From an uncultured Clostridia bacterium (GTDB lineage: Bacteria; Bacillota; Clostridia; Lachnospirales; CAG-274), in NCBI GenBank assembly GCA_949948985.1, contig CATLIG010000008.1:1-64000 (forward strand): a stretch of 64,000 nucleotides of DNA, given 5' to 3'. The notes under the pieces were generated by a model, which was given only the letters and a program-made list of their open reading frames with translations, was not told the DNA's origin and did not search any database. Below are positions 36,558 through 45,143 of the stretch, piece by piece. The position numbers were made by a program, and so were the translations under genes. Each line of letters starts with the position of its first letter. The first letter of the stretch is position 1.

Positions 36558-37235
36558 ATGGATTTTTATAATATACCTAATCTTGAACAACTTACAGAGG
36601 AATTTACCCATGAAGTAAAAAATCCTGTAGCTCTTATACAAGCTAATATAGATTATATACAAACAAGCGATAAAAGCGGAGTTTATGAAAAAAATTATGG
36701 GGTAATGAAAAAAGAACTTCAAAAGATAATAAATGTGGTAAAAGATTTCGCAAAAGTTGTGTCGTCTGTCAATAATGCTGAAAGAGAAGTTATTTTTATT
36801 TATGACTTGATTGTGGATATGATAGATGAGTTCAGTACGCCTTTTGACGGTAAAAAAATATCATTTGATTTTACCTGCGATGATGAGGAATTAAAAATTT
36901 TTGGTGAATATTCAAAAATATGTATGGTTTTTTTCAATGTAATAAAAAATGCTATTGAGGCGATAAAAGATGAGGGTAAAATAAGTATAGCAGTAAAAAG
37001 AGAAAGTGAGGAAATAATAATAAAAATTTCTGACGATGGTTTAGGAATAGATAAATCTTTTTCGGAGATTGTATGCAATCCGTTTTTTACGACAAAAGCA
37101 AACGGCAGCGGACTTGGGCTGCCGATATGCAAAAAAATTATAGAAAGCCATAAAGGAAAGTTTTATATTTATAACAATGAAATTGAGGGATGTACTGTGG
37201 AAATCAGGCTTTTGAGTTTTTCAGACAGCAACTGA
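36558..37235 (+). CDS. Sensorless soluble histidine kinase
   Basis: A 225-residue protein with only the kinase core. The H box is FTHEVKNPVALIQANIDYI with H18 as the likely phosphoacceptor. The N box is NVIKNAIEAI, the G1 box ISDDGLGID, and the F/G2 region CNPFFTTKANGSGLGLPIC. There is no membrane segment or sensor domain before H18. No response regulator lies nearby. In sporulating Clostridia such orphan kinases often feed Spo0A, but that is inference. The ATG follows a GGGGG site. Its 3' end overlaps the convergent hydrolase gene by 32 bases. Confidence 0.88.
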   Translation: MDFYNIPNLEQLTEEFTHEVKNPVALIQANIDYIQTSDKSGVYEKNYGVMKKELQKIINVVKDFAKVVSSVNNAEREVIFIYDLIVDMIDEFSTPFDGKKISFDFTCDDEELKIFGEYSKICMVFFNVIKNAIEAIKDEGKISIAVKRESEEIIIKISDDGLGIDKSFSEIVCNPFFTTKANGSGLGLPICKKIIESHKGKFYIYNNEIEGCTVEIRLLSFSDSN

Positions 37236-37881
37236 AAAATTTTTCAAAAATTCCTTTTGACAATTTTTCATCAAGTTTTTTTTCAGGATGCCATTGAACT
37301 CCTGCAAAAAAGTTTCTCTTTGGACATTCAACCGCCTCAATAATAGAATCATCAGATGTTGCCGAGATATCAAATATTGGGGAAACATCGGAAAGACACT
37401 GATGATGAAAAGAATTAACTATGGCGGTATCGTTTTTTATAATATTGTAAAGAAAGCTTTTTTTACTTATGGATATTTTGTGAGTAATGTTGTTTATGCT
37501 GTTTTCTGAAATATGTCCGTCAATATGCTGGTATATATTTCCTCCAAAAGAAGTGTTCATAACCTGAATACCTCTGCATATTCCAAGGAGAGGTATATTT
37601 TTGGCAAAAGCTTTTCGGCATAGCTCCGCTTCATAGACATCTCTTTTGACGCAAAGACCGCGGGCTTTGGGGCTTAGTTTTTCTGTAATAAGATATTCGC
37701 TTAAATCGCCGCCTCCTGATAAAATAATACCATCGGCAATATCAAGAATGTTGTCGGGACTTTCATTGTAAGAAATAATAAGGCTTACTGCGCCAAATGA
37801 GGAAACGGCTTTTAAATAATCCGCGTTTATTTTGGGAAAATTATCTTCATAAGAATGAGTTATTCCTATAATAACAGACAT
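37204..37881 (-). CDS. Class I glutamine amidotransferase-like hydrolase (peptidase C26, PuuD-like)
   Basis: A 225-residue protein of the gamma-glutamyl-gamma-aminobutyrate hydrolase family. The nucleophile elbow is IPLLGICRGIQVMN and the catalytic His-Glu pair is in GVQWHPEKKLDEK. DGIILSGGGDLSEYL forms the oxyanion region. The family cleaves gamma-glutamyl amides, but the substrate here is unknown; no polyamine genes are nearby. The ATG at 37881 lies 8 bases after GGGAG; the extension to 37920 is ahead of that site. It converges on the kinase gene with overlapping 3' ends. Confidence 0.88.
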   Translation of the reverse strand: MSVIIGITHSYEDNFPKINADYLKAVSSFGAVSLIISYNESPDNILDIADGIILSGGGDLSEYLITEKLSPKARGLCVKRDVYEAELCRKAFAKNIPLLGICRGIQVMNTSFGGNIYQHIDGHISENSINNITHKISISKKSFLYNIIKNDTAIVNSFHHQCLSDVSPIFDISATSDDSIIEAVECPKRNFFAGVQWHPEKKLDEKLSKGIFEKFFSCCLKNSKA

Positions 37882-38068
37882 AAGAACACTCCCAAAAGAT
37901 TTATATAAATATTTATTCATATCAGAGTTATACTATGAGAATAAATTACAGCAAAATAATAAAAAAATAAATTTTATAAATCGCTGTAATAAATATTTTT
38001 TCTTTTATAATTCTATTACGGAATTGATGTAAGGAAGATATATATTGGGATAAAAAATATTTAGGGGC

Positions 38069-38098
38069 GGCAGTACATGGGGATGTACTGCCTTTTTT
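38069..38098 (+). terminator. Strong intrinsic terminator without an upstream gene
   Basis: GGCAGTACAT and ATGTACTGCC make a perfect 10-base-pair stem with a GGGG loop, followed by TTTTTT. There is no plus-strand protein gene upstream within 800 bases. On the minus strand the T run is weak. Confidence 0.7.
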
Positions 38099-38121
38099 GT
38101 TTTCATCGTAAAAATGAGTTT

Positions 38122-38300
38122 TACAGTCAATCAACTTGAAAATGAGAAAAATGAGGCGAGCTAAAAATTATTTTTGCAAGGCGGCGGAGGGAGAGCATAG
38201 CCGAATGCCTATGCCAACTGGCGGCAACGCAGTGAAAAGGATTTTTGTCCGCCGAACTTGTTTATTATTAAGTTGAATTGCTATAAGTTGATTGACTATA
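38122..38300. repeat. Family A repeat, copy f (179 bp, double right end)
   Basis: The left end is TACAGTCAATCAACTTG. The right part first ends as in copy c (AAGTTGAATTGCTATA) and then adds AGTTGATTGACTATA. It therefore looks like a recombinant of two sub-types or a nested end. It stops three bases before the EamA stop codon. Confidence 0.88.
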
Positions 38301-38303
38301 CTT

Positions 38304-39161
38304 TTAAGAGCTTGTTTTTTTGTTTATAAAAAACATAATAAAAGATATTCCGAAAATGATAATATATCCAAAAATACTGTAAATATCAGGCAAATCACCA
38401 ACAAATATAAACCCGAAAACAGCGGCGAAAATAACTTGTGAATAATCAAACACCGAAATATCTTTAGCAGGTGCGTTGCTGTAAGCCGCGGTAACAGAAA
38501 ACTGACCTCCGGCGGCTGCAATTCCGGCTAAAAGAAGCATAGCTGTCTGATAAAAATTCATATGAGCGTAATTAAATAAAATATATGGAAGAGTTACAAT
38601 ACATGAAAAGGCGGAAAAGAAAAATACTATTACAGGGCCTTTTTCACCTCTGTTTCCTAAAGCTCTTACCGCGGTATATGCCGCACCGGCGCCCATAGCG
38701 CCTATAAGACCTATTAAAGCCGGAAAAATATTTACGTCTGTTCCGGGTTTAATGACAAACAAGCTTCCGATAAAAGCCGCTGTTACACATAAAATCTGAT
38801 AAAGCTTTACTTTTTCCTTTAAAAAAATAAATGAAAAAATTATTGCCAGAAACGGCGATAATTTTTGGAGCATAGAAGCGTCAGCAAGCTGTAAATTGCT
38901 TACAGCGTAAAAATTTCCTAAAATGCCGATAGTTCCCGTTATGGAACGAACAATAAGGAGTTTTAGATTTTTCATTTGAGGTTTAAAACTTATCCCGCTC
39001 TTTTTTAGAATTAAACCGGCAGCAATAAGGGCTATTAAATTTCTGAAAAAGCTTTTCTGAATAGCGGGCAGTTCTCCTGATAATTTAACAAAAGTATTCA
39101 TAAGAGCGAAAAAAAATGCAGACGCTGTAATAAAAAATATTGCCTTTGTTTTTTTATTCAT
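38304..39161 (-). CDS. EamA-family (drug/metabolite) transporter
   Basis: A 285-residue inner-membrane protein with ten predicted hydrophobic helices in two EamA halves (about 5-140 and 150-280). Features are FFALMNTFVKLSG in helix 1, KSFFRNLIALIAAG, YAVSNLQLADASMLQKLSP and the second-half TAAYSNAPAKDISVFDYSQ. These are typical of RhaT/YdcZ-like permeases. The substrate cannot be read from sequence. It ends in KKTSS just beyond family A copy f. Confidence 0.9.
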   Translation of the reverse strand: MNKKTKAIFFITASAFFFALMNTFVKLSGELPAIQKSFFRNLIALIAAGLILKKSGISFKPQMKNLKLLIVRSITGTIGILGNFYAVSNLQLADASMLQKLSPFLAIIFSFIFLKEKVKLYQILCVTAAFIGSLFVIKPGTDVNIFPALIGLIGAMGAGAAYTAVRALGNRGEKGPVIVFFFSAFSCIVTLPYILFNYAHMNFYQTAMLLLAGIAAAGGQFSVTAAYSNAPAKDISVFDYSQVIFAAVFGFIFVGDLPDIYSIFGYIIIFGISFIMFFINKKTSS

Positions 39162-39637
39162 AATTAAAACTTCTTTCTGAAAAATAATATTTGTAAAAAT
39201 ATAGTTATTATTTCATATTGGTCTATTAGACTTCTTTCGAAACTTTTCAAGAATTTTTGTAATAAACTTCTTTCGAAACTCCACACTTGTAAAAGTATCG
39301 GCAGAAAAAAATATTTAATTCAATATTTATTTTTTTATTGGATTTATATAATTTAGTAGTTTCAAAAGAAGTCTGTTAAAGAGTTTGAGAATTGCTATAA
39401 GTAAATATAACACATAGTATTTATTTGTTCAAGTTAAAATTTGCTTTTTCAGGTTGTTTTTATGAAAATTAAAATTGGAAAGTTACCGCAAAAATTAAGT
39501 TACGTCTGACGAAAAAATTTCTTGGCAGACATAATCAATCAGGTTACTGAACAGGTCTATTTTTTCTATGGTTGAAAAGGGAAAAAATATGTGATAAAAT
39601 AAAATAGCTGTAAATTAAAATAATGGAGGTATGAAAA
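39162..39637. repeat. EamA-pyrE intergenic region with family E and part of family C
   Basis: Family E spans 39228-39379 (TAGACTTCTTTCGAAACT and AGTTTCAAAAGAAGTC ends, with a second internal TTCTTTCGAAACT). Half of a family C element lies at about 39479-39562 (GACGAAAAAATTTCTTGGCAG, GAACAGGTCTA). The pyrE promoter follows. No gene is seen. Confidence 0.65.
39572..39600 (+). promoter_or_regulatory. Sigma-A-type promoter for pyrE
   Basis: TTGAAA (39572-39577) and TAAAAT (39595-39600) are 17 bases apart, with an extended TG before the -10. The start codon of pyrE is 37 bases beyond the -10. The leader is too short for a PyrR-type attenuator. Confidence 0.65.
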
Positions 39638-40288
39638 ATGAGCTATAAAAAAGAATTTATAAAATTTATGTGTGAGTCTAATGTTTTGACATTTGGTGAT
39701 TTTACGTTAAAAAGCGGAAGAAAGGCTCCTTACTTTATCAATACAGGAAATTATAAAGCAGGTGAGCAAATAGCTAAGCTTGGAGAATTTTACGCTAAAT
39801 GTATAGAGGAAAACAATATTGACGCTAATGTGTTTTTTGGGCCAGCATATAAAGGAATTCCTCTTTGTGTAGCGGCGGCATCAGCTATTTATTCAAAATA
39901 TAATAAAAACGTGAATTATTGCTTTAACAGAAAAGAAGCTAAAGACCACGGAGAGGGAGGAGTTATTGTAGGACATAAGCTTTCAGACAGTGACAAGGTT
40001 CTTATAATTGAAGATGTAATAACCGCCGGAACCGCTGTAAGAGAAACTCTTCCCATATTGAAATCAGCGGCGGATTCAGAAATTAAGGGAATAATTATTT
40101 CTGTTGACAGAATGGAAAAAGGAAAAGGCGATAAATCCGCTGTTCAAGAGATTTATGAGGAATTTGGAATTAAAGTTTATTCTATAGTAACCATTGAGGA
40201 TATTATAGAATGTATTAAAGACGGAATAATTGAGGGAAAAGAATATCTTGATAAAATGATTGAATATAGAAAGACTTATGGAATTTAA
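39638..40288 (+). CDS. pyrE: Orotate phosphoribosyltransferase
   Basis: A 216-residue PyrE, which joins orotate and PRPP to give OMP in pyrimidine synthesis. It shows FTLKSGRKAPYFINTG near 20-36, FFGPAYKGIPL near 66-76, KDHGEGGVIVG and the PRPP loop VLIIEDVITAGTAVRE near 121-136. Length is normal. The ATG follows GGAGGT. It stands alone, without other pyr genes in view, behind its own promoter. Confidence 0.96.
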   Translation: MSYKKEFIKFMCESNVLTFGDFTLKSGRKAPYFINTGNYKAGEQIAKLGEFYAKCIEENNIDANVFFGPAYKGIPLCVAAASAIYSKYNKNVNYCFNRKEAKDHGEGGVIVGHKLSDSDKVLIIEDVITAGTAVRETLPILKSAADSEIKGIIISVDRMEKGKGDKSAVQEIYEEFGIKVYSIVTIEDIIECIKDGIIEGKEYLDKMIEYRKTYGI

Positions 40289-40355
40289 ATCTCTTTTTGA
40301 AAAGTCAGTATATTTTATTTGACAAATATGTAATAAAATTTTAATAATGATGAAA

Positions 40356-40384
40356 TTGAAAAGTAGTTTTTTGTATGCTATAAT
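40356..40384 (+). promoter_or_regulatory. Sigma-A-type promoter for the secreted stalk protein
   Basis: TTGAAA (40356-40361) and TATAAT (40379-40384) with a 17-base spacer and an extended TG-C. It lies about 115 bases before the start codon at 40499. Confidence 0.7.
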
Positions 40385-40498
40385 AATTATACGGAGATAT
40401 TCAAACTGACAGCAGGATTTGTGAATTGCTATAATTTTGTGATTGGAACAAAGCAGTTTTTATTGTTTTGATGAAAATTAAAGAAAGGAATGATTGAC

Positions 40499-42448
40499 TT
40501 GTTGAAAAAAATAATATCTTTATTAGCGGCTTCAATATTAGCGGTATCCGCTGTATCTTTTAACACAGCGGCAGTTTTGGCGGCTGGGGCTAACGATATT
40601 GACGGAGTTTATTTAAACGGCAGTAAGCTTATATTTCCTGACGCCCAGCCGATAATAAGCAATAGCCGTGTTATGGTTCCTATACGTACTACGGCGGAGT
40701 ATTTTGGAATGGATATAAGCTGGAATAAAGAAACAGAAACAATGACGTTTAAAAAAGACAGCCGTACAATTGTACACAAAATGAGGTCAAATGTTATAAC
40801 AGTAAACGGAGAGGCTCTTACTTTTGATACCCCGTCTATAAACTCAATGAACAGGACTTTAATGCCTGTCCGTATGCTTGGAGAAGCTATGGGTGCTGTT
40901 GTGGACTGGAACAATGAGGCAAGACAGGTTATAATAACAACTGATACTCCGTCTGTTCTTACGGCACAGCCTGATAAGACAGCCGTAAATACGGGAGAAA
41001 AAGTTCTTGTTAATATTTTAGCGTCTCCGACTGCTACAAAGGTAAAACTTGTTGATACCGATACAAATACAATGGTAAACGAAAGCGTTACATATACAGA
41101 AAATGGAGATGGTACAAAAACATTTTCTGTAAATTGGGTGCCTAACTCAAACACAACAGGTTATAAAAGCGTACAGGTATACGCCGGAAACGAGGGAGGC
41201 TACAGCGAAACAGGAATGCCTGTAAATATATCTGTAGTAGCCGATTCATCTCCTAAGCTTAAAAATTATACCGTAAGCGACTATTCTGTGGATAGAAATG
41301 ATTTTGTTGAGTTTACGGTTTATGCAAATGCCACAACAACAAAAGTAAAAATCGAAAATGATTTTAACGCTGATACAAAAGAACTTACAAGTTATACGGC
41401 ATCAGGAGATAACAGGGTTTTCGAGGGAAGAGTAAAAATGACGAAATCCGGAAACAGAGAGTTTACAATTCACGCCGGAAATGCCAAAGGCTATACAAGT
41501 GAATATCAGACAGTAACAATAGATGTTGATAAGGACAGCAGTAAAGATGACGATGATGATGACGATGACGATGATGAATGTAAAATCAAGGATATTGATA
41601 CTGATGAGGACGAAGTAGCAAAAGGCGGAGATGTGACTGTAAAAATAAAGACAACTTACGATATAAATGAGATACGTATAATGGACAATGATGATGACAG
41701 AGTAGCCAAGACAATATACGAAAAATCAAAAGATAAAAGCGACAATGAAAAAATATGGCAGTTGACTGTACCTGTAAATGATACGGGTACAAATAAATTT
41801 TATGTTTACGCTTACAGTGATGATGATGATACTCATAAAAGTTTCAGTGTAAAAGGTATAGAGTATGACGATGATAAGCTTATAATAAAGAGTGTTTCTC
41901 AGGAGGATGATGACGCTGAAGAAGGAGACGACGTCAAAATAAAGGTAGTGACGTCAGATGTGGCGGTAAAAGTTGAGGTAGCAGATAATAAGGGCGATAC
42001 GATAGATTCAACAACGTCTTCCTCAAAAAGCGGAAAAAGCCGTACATGGACGCTCACTATAAAGGACGCTCAGATGGATAAAAATTATTATATTTACGCT
42101 TTTGATGAAAACAATAAAGATGTAAAACGTAAGTTTACATTAGATATTGAGGAGTCAGAAGACCTTGAAATATATGATATTGACCTTGACGATACTACTG
42201 TAGACCTTTATGATAAAGTATATGTAACAGTAAGAACGTCTACAAATGTTGAAAGAGTATGGATTGAGGACGGCGATGACAAGAGAGTGGCTGTTGAAAA
42301 GAAACGTACGGAAAAAGATGATGATGAGTACGTATGGAAGCTTGACTTTGAAACAAGCGACACGGGAAGAATTACATATACCGTTTATGCCAGAAGTACT
42401 GACGGAGATGAGGTCAAGGAAACGTTTAAAGTAAGAGTTGAAAAATAG
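40499..42448 (+). CDS. Secreted copper-amine-oxidase-N domain protein with five Ig-like repeats
   Basis: A 649-residue exported protein. A signal peptide (KKIISLLAASILAVSAV, cleavage near AAVLAAGA) is followed by a copper amine oxidase N-terminal-like stalk domain at about 35-150 (SNSRVMVPIRTTAEYFGM, NRTLMPVRMLGEAMGAVVDW). Five related beta-sandwich units of about 90 residues follow, each ending with a (Y/V)xVYAxxxxG-like strand. An Asp run (ten in a row) separates units 2 and 3, and later units are very acidic. There is no sortase motif or enzyme core, so a wall-associated or calcium-binding structural role is inferred. The TTG at 40499 is 9 bases after AAGGA; an ATG at 40490 abuts that site. 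Confidence 0.82.
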   Translation: MLKKIISLLAASILAVSAVSFNTAAVLAAGANDIDGVYLNGSKLIFPDAQPIISNSRVMVPIRTTAEYFGMDISWNKETETMTFKKDSRTIVHKMRSNVITVNGEALTFDTPSINSMNRTLMPVRMLGEAMGAVVDWNNEARQVIITTDTPSVLTAQPDKTAVNTGEKVLVNILASPTATKVKLVDTDTNTMVNESVTYTENGDGTKTFSVNWVPNSNTTGYKSVQVYAGNEGGYSETGMPVNISVVADSSPKLKNYTVSDYSVDRNDFVEFTVYANATTTKVKIENDFNADTKELTSYTASGDNRVFEGRVKMTKSGNREFTIHAGNAKGYTSEYQTVTIDVDKDSSKDDDDDDDDDDECKIKDIDTDEDEVAKGGDVTVKIKTTYDINEIRIMDNDDDRVAKTIYEKSKDKSDNEKIWQLTVPVNDTGTNKFYVYAYSDDDDTHKSFSVKGIEYDDDKLIIKSVSQEDDDAEEGDDVKIKVVTSDVAVKVEVADNKGDTIDSTTSSSKSGKSRTWTLTIKDAQMDKNYYIYAFDENNKDVKRKFTLDIEESEDLEIYDIDLDDTTVDLYDKVYVTVRTSTNVERVWIEDGDDKRVAVEKKRTEKDDDEYVWKLDFETSDTGRITYTVYARSTDGDEVKETFKVRVEK

Positions 42449-42462
42449 AGATTAAAAAAATA

Positions 42463-42503
42463 AAGTCAAGCCTCAATAATATAATTATTTTGAGGCTTGA
42501 CTT
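42463..42503. terminator. Terminator after the secreted stalk protein gene
   Basis: AAGTCAAGCCTCA and TGAGGCTTGACTT form a perfect 13-base-pair stem. The loop is AT-rich and the U tract is short (TTATATAGG), so it is strong in stem but imperfect in tail. Confidence 0.7.
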
Positions 42504-42721
42504 ATATAGGTAAAATGTTGTAAAATGTGTAATGTATGGTTAAAAAACAGTTCTGCAACAATTCCTATATATATAGAAAAAATGTTTTATTCAAAATTTT
42601 ATTGAAAGGCGTTTTATTTTTTTAAAGTCAGGTTAAAAAATATTGAATAAAATAGTTTTTCTGTTCTCTTTTTATTCAGGAATTGCTGTAATATAAATTT
42701 TACAACATTCGGAGGTTAAAA

Positions 42722-43192
42722 ATGTCTTTTCTTGATTGGGTAATAATAATAGTTGTTATTATAGGAGCAATACTTGCGGGTCTTTATTTTCTTAATAAAT
42801 GGGCATATAAAAAAATGGATACTCAACAAACAATGATTGAAAAAATGAAAAATTCAATGAGTATTTATGTAATAGATAAAAAACGTGATAAAATTACAAA
42901 TGTAAATATGCCTAAAGCGGTTGTTGAACAAATGCCTAAAATATATAAAAAAATGAAAATGTGTTTCGTACAGGCAAAGATAGGACCGCAGATTATGACT
43001 CTTATATGCGATAAAAAAGTATTTGCCGCTATTCCCGTGAAAAAGAATATAAAGGTTGAAATCGCGGGAATATATATAGTGAGTGTTGCGGGTATGAAAA
43101 CGCCTCAGGAAATGAAAGCTATGCAAAAAGAAAAAAAAGCTAAGGCAAAAGCGGAGGCTAAGGCTGAAAAAGAAGCCAAAAAAAATAAATAG
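42722..43192 (+). CDS. Unknown small membrane-anchored protein with Lys/Ala-rich tail
   Basis: A 156-residue protein. Residues 5-26 (DWVIIIVVIIGAILAGLYFL) form one membrane helix. A soluble domain of about 95 residues follows, with ISIYVIDKKRDK-like beta strands, AVVEQMPKIYKKMKM and VFAAIPVKKNIKVEIAGIY. The tail (about 130-156) alternates Lys, Ala and Glu. I do not recognise the family. It probably faces the cytoplasm. It converges on recA with a shared bidirectional terminator. The ATG follows GGAGG. Confidence 0.75.
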   Translation: MSFLDWVIIIVVIIGAILAGLYFLNKWAYKKMDTQQTMIEKMKNSMSIYVIDKKRDKITNVNMPKAVVEQMPKIYKKMKMCFVQAKIGPQIMTLICDKKVFAAIPVKKNIKVEIAGIYIVSVAGMKTPQEMKAMQKEKKAKAKAEAKAEKEAKKNK

Positions 43193-43204
43193 CCGCAGAA
43201 ATAT

Positions 43205-43252
43205 AAAAAATGGACTGCCGCATTAAAAATTTAAAGCGGCAGTCCATTTTTT
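43205..43252. terminator. Bidirectional terminator between the small membrane gene and recA
   Basis: AAAAAATGGACTGCCGC and GCGGCAGTCCATTTTTT give a 17-base perfect inverted repeat with a 14-base loop. A and T runs at the ends allow termination in both directions. It overlaps neither coding region. Confidence 0.9.
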
Positions 43253-43255
43253 CGG

Positions 43256-44497
43256 CTACTCCTCATTAATAACTATATCGCTTAAATCATCATTAAACTC
43301 ACCAAATTCATCATCAAAATCTTCGTCTATCGCGTCTTCATCTTCAAAATCGGGAAGCTTAATAGGTTCGTTTTCATCATCGGATATTTCAGATGAACTA
43401 TTGTCGGCTGGCATTTCATTGTCGTTTTTTTGTCTGTGCTCCATTTCGTCAAGGGTGTCAAGTTCATAGTGTTTTCTTAAAGTGTTTTCAATTTCAAGGG
43501 CGATTTCAGGATTTTCCTCAAGGTATTTTTTAGCGTTTTCACGTCCCTGCCCTATTTTTTTGTCATTATATGAATACCATGAACCGCTTTTGTTTATAAT
43601 GTCAAGGTTGGCTCCAAGGTCAAGAATATCTCCTGTATGAGAAATACCTTTTCCATACATAATATCAAACTCAACAACTTTAAAAGGCGGAGCTACTTTG
43701 TTTTTAGCTATTTTAACTTTTGTTCGGTTTCCTATAATTTCAGAGCCTGATTTAAGATAATCTGACCTTCTTACATCAAGACGTATACTTGCGTAAAATT
43801 TGAGAGCACGTCCTCCTGTAGTTGTTTCATTGGGACCGTACATAGCCGCGTTTCCAATATTGGCCCGAAGTTGATTTATGAATATTAAAATACATTCGCT
43901 TTTGTTGATTATACCTGTAAGTTTACGAAGAGCCTGCGACATAAGCCTTGCCTGAAGTCCCATATGTGAGTCGCCCATTTCCCCGTTTATTTCCGCTTTG
44001 GGAACAAGAGCCGCTACAGAGTCGACAATTATTATATCAACCGCTCCTGACCTGACCATTGTTTCGGCTATTTCAAGAGCCTGTTCTCCGTCGTCAGGCT
44101 GAGAAACATAAAGTTCATCAATATTTACGCCGAGATTTTTGGCGTAAATAGGGTCTATTGCGTGTTCAGCATCAATAAAGGCGGCTGTTCCGCCTATTTT
44201 TTGAGTTTCGGCAACCATATGAAGGGCAAGAGTTGTTTTTCCTGATGATTCAGGACCGTAAATTTCGATTATTCTTCCTCTTGGAATTCCTCCTATTCCT
44301 ATAGCTATGTCAAGACTTAAACATCCTGTGGGAATTGCTTGAATATTAATATTTCCTTTGTCTTCCCCGAGTTTCATAACAGCTCCTTTTCCAAATGCTT
44401 TTTCAATCTGTTTAAGAGCGTTTTTAAGAGATTCAGCTTTACCCTCAGGGGTGGAAATATCTATTGTATTTTCCTTTGCTTTCTTTTTTTCTGCCAT
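43256..44497 (-). CDS. recA: Recombinase RecA
   Basis: A 413-residue RecA, the strand-exchange and SOS co-protease. Walker A is [10 protein letters not shown] near 73-82, Walker [18 protein letters not shown], with [17 protein letters not shown] and [10 protein letters not shown] later. The C terminus is about 60 residues longer than in E. coli and very acidic ([20 protein letters not shown]). The ATG at 44497 follows AAGGAG. It ends the rimO-pgsA-cinA-recA series but is separated from cinA by 646 bases of repeats, so it needs its own promoter. Confidence 0.98.
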   Translation of the reverse strand: MAEKKKAKENTIDISTPEGKAESLKNALKQIEKAFGKGAVMKLGEDKGNINIQAIPTGCLSLDIAIGIGGIPRGRIIEIYGPESSGKTTLALHMVAETQKIGGTAAFIDAEHAIDPIYAKNLGVNIDELYVSQPDDGEQALEIAETMVRSGAVDIIIVDSVAALVPKAEINGEMGDSHMGLQARLMSQALRKLTGIINKSECILIFINQLRANIGNAAMYGPNETTTGGRALKFYASIRLDVRRSDYLKSGSEIIGNRTKVKIAKNKVAPPFKVVEFDIMYGKGISHTGDILDLGANLDIINKSGSWYSYNDKKIGQGRENAKKYLEENPEIALEIENTLRKHYELDTLDEMEHRQKNDNEMPADNSSSEISDDENEPIKLPDFEDEDAIDEDFDDEFGEFNDDLSDIVINEE

Positions 44498-44604
44498 ATA
44501 TATTCTCCTTATGTAGGGTTTTTAATAAGTGTTTTATATTATATTTTACAGCGTTTTTTTAAATTATTAAATTTATAAGAATGAGTTTAATCTAATAATT
44601 CTAT

Positions 44605-44620
44605 AACACTTTCAAGTGTT
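44605..44620. promoter_or_regulatory. Palindrome upstream of recA
   Basis: AACACTT-TC-AAGTGTT is a perfect 7+7 inverted repeat about 108 bases upstream of the recA start. It does not match the usual LexA boxes. It could be an operator or chance in AT-rich DNA. Confidence 0.3.
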
Positions 44621-44732
44621 AAATTAATTTTTCAGTTTGTTTAAGTTTCAAGCATTGATTAATCAAACTTTAATAAAATGGATATAGTGAGTAATTTTTA
44701 TTGTTTTGTATTAAAAATTCTGTGAATTGATA

Positions 44733-44896
44733 TATAGTAAATCAACTTAAAAATAAGTAAGTTCGGCGGCTAAAAATCCTTTTTGCTGTGTTGCCGTCGG
44801 TCGGCATAGGCAGTCAGCTATGCTCTCCCTCCGTCGCCTTGCAAAAATAATTTTTAATTTGCCTCCTCTTTCTCATTTTCAAGTTGATTGACTATA
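44733..44896. repeat. Family A repeat, copy g (164 bp, inverse orientation)
   Basis: Ends TATAGTAAATCAACTT and AAGTTGATTGACTATA. The core is the reverse complement of copies b and d (GGCATAGGCAGTCAGC, CTATGCTCTCCCTCCG). Its length equals theirs exactly. Confidence 0.92.
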
Positions 44897-45143
44897 AGTG
44901 GCAACGATTGACAAGAAATATTTTTGTCGTATAAAGTCTGATTTTTGAGGAAACTTTTCAAGTTTTTAAAAAATCAGGCAAAGTATGGCAGAAAATTTCT
45001 GTCAAAAGATGTCACTTATAATATTGAACAGGTCTGTTATGAAAAATCAATAAAATAATAAACAGGCAAATTTTAATAAAATATGATGTATAAAGGAATT
45101 ATTCTGTTGTATTATCAAAAAGTTCTGTAAATTATTACAAACG

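Larger units (their letters stand above)
37882..38303. repeat. Gene-free stretch with orphan terminator and family A copy f
   Basis: Between the hydrolase and the EamA gene, both minus-strand, there is a strong plus-direction terminator at 38069-38098 and a family A copy at 38122-38300. A GAATTGATGTAAGG-type motif at about 38020 resembles other repeat ends. No protein gene is seen. Confidence 0.6.
44498..45143. repeat. cinA-recA gap with family A copy g and family C remnant
   Basis: The 646 bases hold a short palindrome at 44605-44620, family A copy g at 44733-44896 and a family C remnant at about 44897-45036 that ends with GAACAGGTCTG. The left end of that family C copy is missing at the junction with copy g. 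No gene is seen. In most Firmicutes cinA and recA are nearly adjacent. Confidence 0.7.

Noticed and set aside
40609-41154. 181-codon minus-strand frame opposite the stalk protein
   Set aside because: Shadow of a clear secreted protein on the plus strand, without ribosome site or family match.
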